Source: a bacterium (GTDB lineage Bacteria > 4484-113). Taken from it: 35,711 bases of DNA. Location of the stretch: contig JAGGTK010000059.1 of assembly GCA_021163765.1 (NCBI GenBank), positions 1 to 35,711 of the forward strand, given 5' to 3'. The notes beneath the pieces were generated by a model. That model did not search any database. It was not told the origin of the DNA and was given only the letters and a program-made list of their open reading frames with translations. How positions within the stretch are numbered: position 1 is the first letter of the stretch; each line of letters starts with the position of its first letter. This document shows, piece by piece, positions 18,105 through 25,999 of the stretch. The position numbers and the translations under genes are program-made.

Positions 18105-18138
18105 CAGCGAATGGGTGTCAGCCCGCGTCCGCGGTGTC

Positions 18139-18147
18139 TGCTATAAT
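18139..18147 (+). promoter_or_regulatory. Extended -10 promoter (TGCTATAAT) for a leaderless sigma factor start
   Basis: TGC-TATAAT ends at 18147. Expected TSS about 18154, GTG at 18156/18158. Confidence 0.55.
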
Positions 18148-18155
18148 GATTCCGG

Positions 18156-18767
18156 GTGTGCGCGCAGCCACAAGATGTCCGTTCCGCAATGCCAGCCGGG
18201 CGCGAAAACGCTCTCTGGATGAACCTGACGGTCGAGAACCGCGCCGCGCTCATTGAGAAATACCAGCCGCTCGTATACCACATCCTGCGCCACCTTCCCG
18301 GCCCTCCCCATCAGGAGCGCGTGGATGTCATCTCGGAGGGAACGCTTGCGCTCATCGAGGCCGTTGACGCCTTTGACCCGGAGCGCGGCGTCAAGTTCAT
18401 CACCTTCGCCTACCTGAAGGTCAAAGGCAGGATGCTCGATTACCTGCGCCGCCGCAGGCCTCTCATTCCCCTGTGCGGCGCCACGGAATTCAGCGCATAT
18501 ACGCGAATTATCGGCTTTCACGAACGGCGCTCAGCGCAGGATGTGCTGGACTCCCTTCGGGTTGCGGAGAAGCTTCTGGGTATGCTCACGCCCGCCGAAG
18601 AGCGCGTGCTGCGGCTCATCTACCAGTGTGGCTACAGCCAGGACGAGGTCTCGCATGCGCTCTCATGCACCCGGGCGAATGTGTCCATACTTCACAAGCG
18701 AGCGCTGAACCGCCTGCGCAAGATTGTGAATTCGAAAGCCGCGTGGCGGCTGGCCTTTGAGCCGTGA
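18156..18767 (+). CDS. Sigma-70 family RNA polymerase sigma factor (regions 2 and 4)
   Basis: 'VDVISEGTLALIEAVDAFDPERGVKFITFAYLKVKGRMLDYLRRRR' (region 2) and 'MLTPAEERVLRLIYQCGYSQDEVSHALSCTRANVSILHKRALNRLRK' (region 4). Start codon uncertain: GTG 18156 or a downstream in-frame ATG. Confidence 0.85.
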   Translation: MCAQPQDVRSAMPAGRENALWMNLTVENRAALIEKYQPLVYHILRHLPGPPHQERVDVISEGTLALIEAVDAFDPERGVKFITFAYLKVKGRMLDYLRRRRPLIPLCGATEFSAYTRIIGFHERRSAQDVLDSLRVAEKLLGMLTPAEERVLRLIYQCGYSQDEVSHALSCTRANVSILHKRALNRLRKIVNSKAAWRLAFEP

Positions 18768-21028
18768 AAACGCGCGGCATCCGGCTGGCGGTTATCCTCG
18801 CTGCCGTCCCCGTTCTGCTTCTGTGGCCGGCGCCGGCCCGTCCTGGCGCGCTGCCGGAGGCTGGCACACCACGATTTACCGTGGCTGGCGGCTATTCCGG
18901 CTATGTCGTTCCCCTGCCGGACTACGCCGCACGCATTATGGCTCAGGACGATGAGCAGCACTCGACTGCGAGCCTTGTCTACAACGATATTTCGCTGGCG
19001 CCGCTGCATATCCGTCTGGGCGACGGTTACGCGGATTCAGCGGTGGAAGTCATCGTTCACAACCGCTCCTGCCCGGTCAGTCTGCCCGCGTCCATGGCGT
19101 TCCTGGGTGAACCCTCGGCCGAATTGCTGGGATATATCTCCAGTGCGGGTGGCGGCGAAGCCGCTCCGCGCGTGAGCTGCCGGCTTCAGGCGGCGGTTGC
19201 TTCCGGCACCGATTCCGACATCTACATACCGGTCCAGCTCTATCAGATGCCACGGGACGCAGGCTCGGCGGTGCTCCAGGTTGAAGTGCTGTGCAACGGC
19301 GAGTCTGTGGGTGAGGAAGCGGTGGAGCTTGCATTCCTGCCCCGGGGAAAGGTGTATTCGTGCCTGATAGAGACCGAGGGTCGCGGTCTGCTTGAAGGCG
19401 ACGAGCTCGTCATTGCTGATGAGAATCCGGGGGATGCATGGCTGAAATATCCAGGTTTCCGCCAGGAGCACGCGCTCGTGTCCGTTGCGCCCGAAGACAT
19501 CGGCCCGGACTTCCGCGTCCTGCGGCACTTCGCGTTCGTTATAGTTTCTGCTGAGACGTGGAGCGGGCTGGACGTGCGGGCGCGAACTCTCCTCACCGAC
19601 GCCGCGGCGATGGGGTCAAGGCTTGCAGTTTACGGCGCGGCGGAGCCGGTCAAGGTGGGAAGCGCAGCCCGTCCTCAGCAGAGGGGCTTGCAGTTTAGCT
19701 CGTTTGGCTTCGGCGACGTGGCTGTGAGCGCCGACAGCCTGGCTTCACTGAGGGAACATATGGCGGAGCTGCTGCGCGTGGATCTGCGCTACGCATACAA
19801 TATGGCGCTTGGCAGGCAAATCGAGAGCGTGGGAGAGGCTTCAGCGCGTGACCTGATTGTGCGGATAGTTCTGGGGAACCTCAGCACTGTCGGGTACCCA
19901 TGGATTGGGAAGCTGGCCGCCCTCCCGCAAGCGGAAGGAGCGGTCAATCCCGTCTGGGCCTATAGCTACATCACCCGTGCCGGGCTGCTGCATCCGCTGG
20001 ACATCGCCCGGCTACACCTGGCCTCGCGGGAGTTGGAGCAGGCAGGCACTGAACTCGTTGAGCGCACTGGAACGGAATATCCCCCGCTGCATTCATATCT
20101 CAGTGCCAACCTGAGCCGTAGCAGCAGTCTGTTTGGTCTTGAAACTGTGCTGTATACGCTGCTGTTGCTGGCACTTACCGCAGTCTGGTTCGTTTGCAGG
20201 CGGAGCTATCTGTGGCTTGTGCTGGCTTTCCTGATACTCTCGCTTGGTGCCACAGCTCTGTTCAGCCTGCGAGTCGGGATTGGAGTGCCCGCCCAATCAC
20301 GCGCTCTGGTTTTATCAGTTTCGCTGGCATCCCCTGAAGCCGGTGTGGCTGAAGTGCGGAGCGTTGCCTACATCACTTCGGCGTATGCGTCCAGGCTGGG
20401 TCTTGGCATCCCTTCGCGGGGCTTCGCCCTGGGCCGCATAGCTCCCCTTGATGCTTCCAACATCAGCGTCGTTGTTCGTGAAGGGTCTGACGCCGCTATA
20501 GAGGGCTTGCGTGTGGCGCCAATGCTCCCCCTGGAAGTCGGCTACAGCGAAGTGCGAGCTGTCGATGCACCGGTCTCGTTTGCCTGGGAGATGTTGCCGG
20601 AAGGCGGCCGCAAGCTCTCCCTGGACGCAAACGAGCCGCTTTCCTTCACGTTTCTCGTTGACGGCTCCCGTGCAATGTATCTCGGCAGGGCACGTCCTGG
20701 ACAGCGCCGCTCGATAATCCTGCCCTCCGTGGATTCACCTGTCTATATTAACCAGGTCAGGTACGATGCGATAATCGCCCGCCTGGCGCGTCAAGCGTAT
20801 TCGGCCGAACGACGGGACGAAGCGCGTGGCGGCGGGAAGGATGAACTGGCCGGGCTGGCATACACATTCCTTTCGCAAATGCTGCTGAACGAAGCGGTGC
20901 GGACGCTCGTTGTGGACGGCCGCGGCACTACTCTGCTTGGGCTTCGCGCGGGTGAGCGCCGGTTGTCTTTCCATGATAAGGCGCTTCTCGCGCCGGTCGT
21001 TGAGCTTTTTGTGTACAGGCTGGAGTGA
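18764..21028 (+). CDS. Large exported/membrane protein of unknown function coupled to the sigma factor
   Basis: GTGA 4-nt overlap with the sigma stop. Signal peptide, long extracytoplasmic regions, mid-protein TM pair (LYTLLLLALTAVWFVCRRSYLWLVLAFLILSLGATALF). Confidence 0.8.
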   Translation: MKTRGIRLAVILAAVPVLLLWPAPARPGALPEAGTPRFTVAGGYSGYVVPLPDYAARIMAQDDEQHSTASLVYNDISLAPLHIRLGDGYADSAVEVIVHNRSCPVSLPASMAFLGEPSAELLGYISSAGGGEAAPRVSCRLQAAVASGTDSDIYIPVQLYQMPRDAGSAVLQVEVLCNGESVGEEAVELAFLPRGKVYSCLIETEGRGLLEGDELVIADENPGDAWLKYPGFRQEHALVSVAPEDIGPDFRVLRHFAFVIVSAETWSGLDVRARTLLTDAAAMGSRLAVYGAAEPVKVGSAARPQQRGLQFSSFGFGDVAVSADSLASLREHMAELLRVDLRYAYNMALGRQIESVGEASARDLIVRIVLGNLSTVGYPWIGKLAALPQAEGAVNPVWAYSYITRAGLLHPLDIARLHLASRELEQAGTELVERTGTEYPPLHSYLSANLSRSSSLFGLETVLYTLLLLALTAVWFVCRRSYLWLVLAFLILSLGATALFSLRVGIGVPAQSRALVLSVSLASPEAGVAEVRSVAYITSAYASRLGLGIPSRGFALGRIAPLDASNISVVVREGSDAAIEGLRVAPMLPLEVGYSEVRAVDAPVSFAWEMLPEGGRKLSLDANEPLSFTFLVDGSRAMYLGRARPGQRRSIILPSVDSPVYINQVRYDAIIARLARQAYSAERRDEARGGGKDELAGLAYTFLSQMLLNEAVRTLVVDGRGTTLLGLRAGERRLSFHDKALLAPVVELFVYRLE

Positions 21029-22722
21029 AAATGAGAGCTTCCCGTCGTCCGCCAGTGATGCTGAAAACAGGCGCCGCCGAGCAGCGGACATCCAGCGTCT
21101 GGCCGGGCTGGGCAACGCGGCGCGTGGCATTGTTCAACTACTTCGCGGGTGTCTTCTTCGGCACAACCGCATTTGTGCTCTATTTCCGCGCGGCTCACCC
21201 GTATTACGAGATCGTGCAGTATCAGGTGACGCTGCTGCAATTCGCCCTGTCAGGTGTGGTGCTGGTCTGGTTTGTGCCGGCGATGCTGGGTGATTTCGAG
21301 CGCGCACTGCACCGGTCAAGCCCGCGGCTCCGGGTCGCCTTCCTCCAGGGCGCTGTATGGCCCTTGCTTGGCAACACGATACTGCTCGCATCGATGGCAG
21401 CGGTCGCACTTATGCCGCTGATGCTCCTCTTGCCTGAGGGCGTTATCGTCAGGGACTATGTCCACACCGCAGAGGCTTACAGCCTGTTGTGGAGCCTGCA
21501 CGTTTTTATTGCCAACCTGGTGTTCCTGAGCTACCTCATAATGGCGGTAGCTGTCGGCACTGCCGTGTTGATGCTGTTGCGCTCACTCATACTCTACCGT
21601 CTCATTCTGGTGGTTCTTCTGGCATTATGGCTTTTCAGTGAGGACGTGACGCTCCAGTTGTGGCACACGCTGGCGAACGCTCCTTTTTCGCTTGAAAGCG
21701 TATGGCAGCTAGTCGTGCGTGGCGGGTTCACGAATTACTTCGGGGACTTCGTTACTATGGTGGGCGGCGGAAGATACGCCTTCAGCGTGATTCACCTCCT
21801 CTGGGTCCGGATAGTGCTGGAGGTTGCGGGCCGGCTGATAGGCGCTCTTGTATTGGCGTCGGCTGCACTCTGGCTGGCTGCCGCAATCAATGAGGTTGTC
21901 TCCGCCCTCCGGAGAAGGCGCGGTGAGCCTCTCCGGAAACGGCACGCTGTGGCAAATCCCTGGTTCGCACTGCTTACGTGCGTGCTCGCAATCGGCGCTC
22001 TCGTGCAGCCATTGCTGCGAACTTCCTCTGTACTGCCCACCGTCGTCCGGGACCAGGGCGGATCCGGCACCGCGTACAGCCTGCTGTTGCTCGGTCTTAT
22101 CCTCGCTGTTGTCTATATCCTGGCTGCGGCGGGGGCTGATGCAGTGCAGTCAGGCAGGCGCTCGGGGCTTGGCCAGTTCCTGCCGGAAGTCATCCGGAGG
22201 TTTCACCGCAACGGTGCTGCGCTTGCTGTAAGCGTCGTTCTTGGCGGGGTATTCTACCTTGCAGTTGCGGGACGGGCCCTGGGTTACGGGAGCGCAGCCC
22301 TGGTGGCAAGCGTCGTCTTACTGCTCCTGGTAGCAGTGGTGGCGCTGGTGGTTGGAACGGCCATAATAGCCTTCGGACGCCTTACGCGCGACCTCGGATG
22401 GCTCACGCCGCTGGCGGAGGGCATAACTGTGGCACTGATGGCGGCCGCCACCACGTTTTTCCTGTTCCTGCGCGACTCTCCTGAGCGGCTGGTGGGTGTG
22501 ATGGGCAAGCCTGAGGCTGCCTTGCCGCAACAGGTGGTCGAGGCTCTGCGTCTCGGCAGCACCTCATATATGGCGCTGGTGGGATCCTGGCTGGACAGCT
22601 TCGAGGCTGCGTCCCAGGGGGCGGGTGGATTGTGGCACCTGCTGGTTGGAGTAGCGGCGGTAATTGCAGCACTCGCTGTAGCCACGAATCTTCTGGCGCG
22701 CCTTACGCGTCGCCTGGCCTGA
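21025..22722 (+). CDS. Polytopic membrane protein of unknown function
   Basis: GTGA overlap with the upstream stop (ATG 21031 also possible). About 12 hydrophobic segments. No family signature recognised. Confidence 0.8.
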   Translation: MKMRASRRPPVMLKTGAAEQRTSSVWPGWATRRVALFNYFAGVFFGTTAFVLYFRAAHPYYEIVQYQVTLLQFALSGVVLVWFVPAMLGDFERALHRSSPRLRVAFLQGAVWPLLGNTILLASMAAVALMPLMLLLPEGVIVRDYVHTAEAYSLLWSLHVFIANLVFLSYLIMAVAVGTAVLMLLRSLILYRLILVVLLALWLFSEDVTLQLWHTLANAPFSLESVWQLVVRGGFTNYFGDFVTMVGGGRYAFSVIHLLWVRIVLEVAGRLIGALVLASAALWLAAAINEVVSALRRRRGEPLRKRHAVANPWFALLTCVLAIGALVQPLLRTSSVLPTVVRDQGGSGTAYSLLLLGLILAVVYILAAAGADAVQSGRRSGLGQFLPEVIRRFHRNGAALAVSVVLGGVFYLAVAGRALGYGSAALVASVVLLLLVAVVALVVGTAIIAFGRLTRDLGWLTPLAEGITVALMAAATTFFLFLRDSPERLVGVMGKPEAALPQQVVEALRLGSTSYMALVGSWLDSFEAASQGAGGLWHLLVGVAAVIAALAVATNLLARLTRRLA

Positions 22723-22754
22723 GCGCCGCAGGCTTCCCCACGGCGGCAGTTACG

Positions 22755-23408
22755 CTAGCCCTCGCCGAAGAGGCCCGGGCGCGAGCTCTCCAGGTCATCC
22801 AGGCTCATCCCGCCTATGCGCTCGTCCACGACCGTCCCGTTTGGGTCTACAAGGATGCTCGTCGGGATGTAACGGTAGTTCCACTTCCTGAACATCTCTG
22901 TATCGTCATAACCGACCACCCAGGGCATCTCCTGGTACTCCAGGAATTTGCGCTGCTTATCAAGCGAAGCGTCCAAGTTTAAAGTGATGATCTCAAGCCC
23001 CTCGCCCTTATACTTCTCGTAGAACTTGACCAGCTCGGGGAGTTCCTCGCGGCAGGGCGGGCAGTTGATGCCCCAGAAGTTGATTATAAGCGGCTTCCCG
23101 ATGAACTCCTCGATGGAGTGTTTTTTCTCGTCTATCGTCGCGAAGGAGAACGTCGGTAGCTGATCCCCGACCTTAATCTTCGTGGGCAGGTTCGAGGTGT
23201 CTCTCCCTGCGGGCTCTTCCTCGTCCGCAGGCGGTTGGGTGCCTTCTTCGGGAGCTTCAGCAGGAGTGACCTCGGCAGGCTGCTCGTCCGGCGTCAGGCC
23301 GGTTGCTGCTGGCAGGGGCGCTTCGTCTTCCGTATCGGCCGGCGGGTTGCACGCCAGTGCAAACGCAGCCATTATGCAGACAGCAATCCAAATCGCAAGT
23401 AACCTCAT
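22755..23408 (-). CDS. TlpA/ResA-like thioredoxin-fold lipoprotein
   Basis: Lipobox-like FALAC, acidic Pro-rich linker, then 'IGKPLIINFWGINCPPCREELPELVKFYEKY' with a CPPC active site. SD AGGAGG. Confidence 0.9.
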   Translation of the reverse strand: MRLLAIWIAVCIMAAFALACNPPADTEDEAPLPAATGLTPDEQPAEVTPAEAPEEGTQPPADEEEPAGRDTSNLPTKIKVGDQLPTFSFATIDEKKHSIEEFIGKPLIINFWGINCPPCREELPELVKFYEKYKGEGLEIITLNLDASLDKQRKFLEYQEMPWVVGYDDTEMFRKWNYRYIPTSILVDPNGTVVDERIGGMSLDDLESSRPGLFGEG

Positions 23409-23423
23409 GGAATCCTCCTGATA

Positions 23424-23816
23424 TCAGAACTCGTCCAGCGAAATGCGATTTTCCGCCAGCGATTCGTCGATTTCAATTTCGTTGAGCACGTCCTGGACGC
23501 CTTCCTGTGCCCGCGCCAGCTTCTCCGCCCGTTCCTTCAATTTCTTTGAGGGAACTTTGCCGCGCAGGATGACCTTCCCGCTGTGGCATTCGACTTGGAG
23601 CTTGTTCTGCATCAGTTCCACGTCGGCGTGGAGCGACATTACGATGGCTGCCGCTATCGCTCTGTCGCGGGCAATGAGCGACTCCTCCAGTCCGGGCACT
23701 GCGAGTTTCTCTTCGACGGTGCGTTTCGACTCAGGAGTCAGCTTGCAGGCTGGGACTCCGAGCACGACCCACACTACCGCCAGAATGGTCAAAATGTATA
23801 ACGGTGATTTCATCAC
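23424..23816 (-). CDS. BON-domain protein, likely lipoprotein/periplasmic
   Basis: 'ARDRAIAAAIVMSLHADVELMQNKLQVECHSGKVILRGKVPSKKLKERAEKLARAQEGVQDVLNEIEI' is a typical BON pattern. N-terminal signal ending VPAC. Confidence 0.8.
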   Translation of the reverse strand: MMKSPLYILTILAVVWVVLGVPACKLTPESKRTVEEKLAVPGLEESLIARDRAIAAAIVMSLHADVELMQNKLQVECHSGKVILRGKVPSKKLKERAEKLARAQEGVQDVLNEIEIDESLAENRISLDEF

Positions 23817-23855
23817 GCGTTCTCCCTGTATTCGTTAACAAGGCCAGGCACCCGT

Positions 23856-23864
23856 ATTCTATCA
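23856..23864 (-). promoter_or_regulatory. Extended -10 promoter (TGATAGAAT) for the BON-tlpA operon
   Basis: Minus-strand TGA-TAGAAT, expected TSS about 23849, 33 nt upstream of ATG 23816, with SD-like GGGAGAA. Confidence 0.5.
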
Positions 23865-23891
23865 GAACTCCGGTTTCCGGCGCGGAAAAGC

Positions 23892-23919
23892 AAAGACACC
23901 GCTGATGTGCGGTGTCTTT
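23892..23919 (-). terminator. Rho-independent terminator of the 23945-24826 gene
   Basis: AAAGACACCGC-acatca-GCGGTGTCTTT on the minus strand (perfect 11 bp), followed by cTTTT. Confidence 0.85.
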
Positions 23920-23944
23920 GGATATGCAGCTTAGTGGGAGAAGG

Positions 23945-24826
23945 TTAGCGAATCCACAGCTTGCGGTTCAGCTTAACCCGCTCTTTGGGGGGACTCATCG
24001 CCTCGATGGCTTCCATAAAGTCCACGAACTCGGGGTCCACGAGCTTCAGTATCTGGTACTTCATATGCGGCCGGACGCCCGTGTACTTGAAGAACTCAGG
24101 GTCGCTGAGCACCAGGGAGAACTCCACGTCGATGTCGTTGAGTATAAACTCCTCGATGCGGGCGATATCCTCGTCCGTGAAGTTGAAGGCGAAAGCCCAC
24201 CGGTACGCCTTGTTCATCGAGTCCCAGCCCTGGTCTTCGAGCACAACCCTCTCCGGGTAGTAAAGGTAATCCTGGTCCAGGTCAACGAACAGCGGGCGCG
24301 TGCCCTCGTCGTAGACCATCTCGTCCTTGGTCGGGTAGTCCCGGCGCTCCTTCTTCATAGCCTGGCGGGCCTTCATCACGTGCTTCTGCACCGACGAGGA
24401 CCCGTATTCCAGATAAACGGTGTCCTCGAACCCCTCCAGGTGGTTGATGAAGTATCGGTTGGAGATGTTCGGCGCGGTGAAGAACAGGAAGACCAATACT
24501 TCCCGCTCCTGGGGCGTCATATCGAGGTAGGAGTTGATCAGGTCTTCAACCTCGTTGGGGTCGGTTATGTTGTACTGGTCGATGACTTTCTGAATGTGCT
24601 CCTTCACCAGCCTGCGGGTAAGCACATAGGCCGTAAGCTCGTAGCCGAACTGGCAGTCCTTGAACAGGGTCATTTTCTGGCCGGGATAGCACGACACGAA
24701 CTTATCCATGGACAGCATGGTCCGCGACGGAACGGGCGGCCGGAGATCGTCAGCCGTCAAGCCCTGCGCCATAACCGGTGTGGCAAGCAGCGCCAGGCTG
24801 ATGAGGATTATCCCAAAGAATCTCAT
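23945..24826 (-). CDS. Secreted protein of unknown function
   Basis: Signal peptide MRFFGIILISLALLATPVMAQG, SD AAGGAGAGG, own promoter and terminator. No family recognised. Confidence 0.85.
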   Translation of the reverse strand: MRFFGIILISLALLATPVMAQGLTADDLRPPVPSRTMLSMDKFVSCYPGQKMTLFKDCQFGYELTAYVLTRRLVKEHIQKVIDQYNITDPNEVEDLINSYLDMTPQEREVLVFLFFTAPNISNRYFINHLEGFEDTVYLEYGSSSVQKHVMKARQAMKKERRDYPTKDEMVYDEGTRPLFVDLDQDYLYYPERVVLEDQGWDSMNKAYRWAFAFNFTDEDIARIEEFILNDIDVEFSLVLSDPEFFKYTGVRPHMKYQILKLVDPEFVDFMEAIEAMSPPKERVKLNRKLWIR

Positions 24827-24868
24827 GGGTCCCTCTCCTTGAAAGAGTGGCTTACAGAATACTCGACT

Positions 24869-24897
24869 ATCTTACCAGAAACCATCTGCCTTGACAA
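24869..24897 (-). promoter_or_regulatory. Sigma-70-type promoter TTGTCA-17-TAAGAT with TGG extended -10
   Basis: Minus-strand TTGTCA aggcagatggtttctgg TAAGAT upstream of ATG 24826. Confidence 0.7.
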
Positions 24898-24929
24898 TTG
24901 CAGGGCCTTTGCGCTGACTTTGGGGGCGG

Positions 24930-25330
24930 CATCCCCATCTCCCCTAATATACAAGGGCGGGGTCTTGTGCGCCTGTGGCGCATTTACCAGCCCCAGTGGC
25001 TGTATCCGCGCCCCGCCTTCTCTTGTAGGGGCGATTCACGAATTGCCCTTCCCATTGGGTGGCGTCACCTATCCAGGTGACGCACCTTCGTTCGCGCCGG
25101 CTGGAAAGTTTACCCGCCGAAATGGAGGGCCGGCGCTACCCGGATGGTCCTTCTGTAGGGACACGGCGTGCCGTGCCCTTCCCCTGTGGCGCGAGCGTTT
25201 ACCCGCCTCTGGAGGGCTTGCCCGCCATCGCGCTCCGCGCGTGACCGGAGGGTCGCCACACCTTAACCCTCGTCCGCCTATCTTAGCTTCCTCCCCCTCC
25301 TACATCCTACGTCCTACTCGTCTTCCCCCA
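24930..25330. repeat. Intergenic palindrome-rich repeat island A
   Basis: Successive inverted repeats: 24956-25017 (GGCGGGG...CCCCGCC with two internal stems), 25029-25048, 25058-25086, 25158-25178. Ends in a 'CCTACATCCTACGTCCTACT' tail shared with island C. Confidence 0.75.
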
Positions 25331-25339
25331 TGTTATACT
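25331..25339 (+). promoter_or_regulatory. Extended -10 promoter (TGTTATACT) for a leaderless antitoxin start
   Basis: TGT-TATACT ends at 25339. ATG 25345 lies at about the expected TSS. Confidence 0.55.
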
Positions 25340-25344
25340 AATCA

Positions 25345-25566
25345 ATGATGGGCCTGAGCGACCTGACTACGGAGAAGCTGCGCGAGCTTATCGCCGAAGT
25401 CGTCGAGGAGAAGCTGCTTGAGCTCCTGGGCGATCCCGACGCGGGGCTTGAGATCCGCGACGATGTGCGCGAACGGCTGCTTCGTTCGCGCGCCGCCTTA
25501 GAGCAGGGCGCGCCCACTATTTCTTTAGCGAAGCTGGCCGAAGAACTGGGCGTCACGGAGCAATGA
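25345..25566 (+). CDS. Antitoxin of a type II TA module
   Basis: 73 aa, acidic/helical 'DPDAGLEIRDDVRERLLRSRAALEQGAPTISLAKLAEELGV'. ATGA overlap with a RelE/ParE-like ORF. Confidence 0.7.
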   Translation: MMGLSDLTTEKLRELIAEVVEEKLLELLGDPDAGLEIRDDVRERLLRSRAALEQGAPTISLAKLAEELGVTEQ

Positions 25567-25823
25567 GCTGGCAGGTCGAGTTCACCAGCGATGGCGCATC
25601 CGACTTCAGGAAGCTCGATCCTTCTCTGCAACGCCGGATACTGCGCAAGCTGCGCTGGCTCGCGGATAACTTCACGGCCATCACTCCAGAAGCTCTCAGC
25701 GGCTCACTGGCTGGATATTCCAAGTTCAGGGTCGGCAGCTACCGGGTCATCTATACGGTGGATGATGCTAAAAAGCTTATAGTCGTCCATATGGTCGGGC
25801 ACCGCTCGGAGATTTACCGCTAG
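25563..25823 (+). CDS. RelE/ParE-family toxin
   Basis: 'WQVEFTSDGASDFRKLDPSLQRRILRKLRWLADN...LSGSLAGYSKFRVGSYRVIYTVDDAKKLIVVHMVGHRSEIYR' is the canonical RelE fold pattern. Confidence 0.9.
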   Translation: MSWQVEFTSDGASDFRKLDPSLQRRILRKLRWLADNFTAITPEALSGSLAGYSKFRVGSYRVIYTVDDAKKLIVVHMVGHRSEIYR

Positions 25824-25829
25824 CGGAAG

Positions 25830-25945
25830 CTGTCCTCTGCCCCGCATCGGCTCGGCGCACGAGGCCCCTGCCCGCCATAGCCCGGGCCCTCGCTACTCGC
25901 TATTTATCCGCCACGCCGCAGGTGCCGGCGGATTTGCCCGCCACC
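25830..25945. repeat. Intergenic repeat island B (short, degenerate)
   Basis: Inverted repeat ATCCGCC...GGCGGAT with 'GGATTTGCCCGCCACC', resembling the modules of islands A and C. Confidence 0.5.
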
Positions 25946-25949
25946 CGCG

Positions 25950-25977
25950 TTGACTGGCGACGGTGGTGGACTATAAT
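25950..25977 (+). promoter_or_regulatory. Consensus sigma-70 promoter of the redox operon
   Basis: TTGACT (25950-25955), 16 nt spacer, TATAAT (25972-25977). ATG 26000 is 22 nt downstream. Confidence 0.75.
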
Positions 25978-25999
25978 GTGAACGGTTTCACTGCTGTTC

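Noticed and set aside
18083-18283. N-terminal extension of valS to 18283
   Set aside because: It would run through the divergent promoters and into the sigma gene. ValRS homology begins near MSEREHSG/KRYDPSAAEPHW.
23912-25348. 478-aa plus-strand ORF
   Set aside because: It is antisense to the supported secreted-protein gene and then runs through repeat island A, giving low-complexity repeat-derived peptide ('GAIHELPFPLGG', 'HRAPRVTGG'). No start context.
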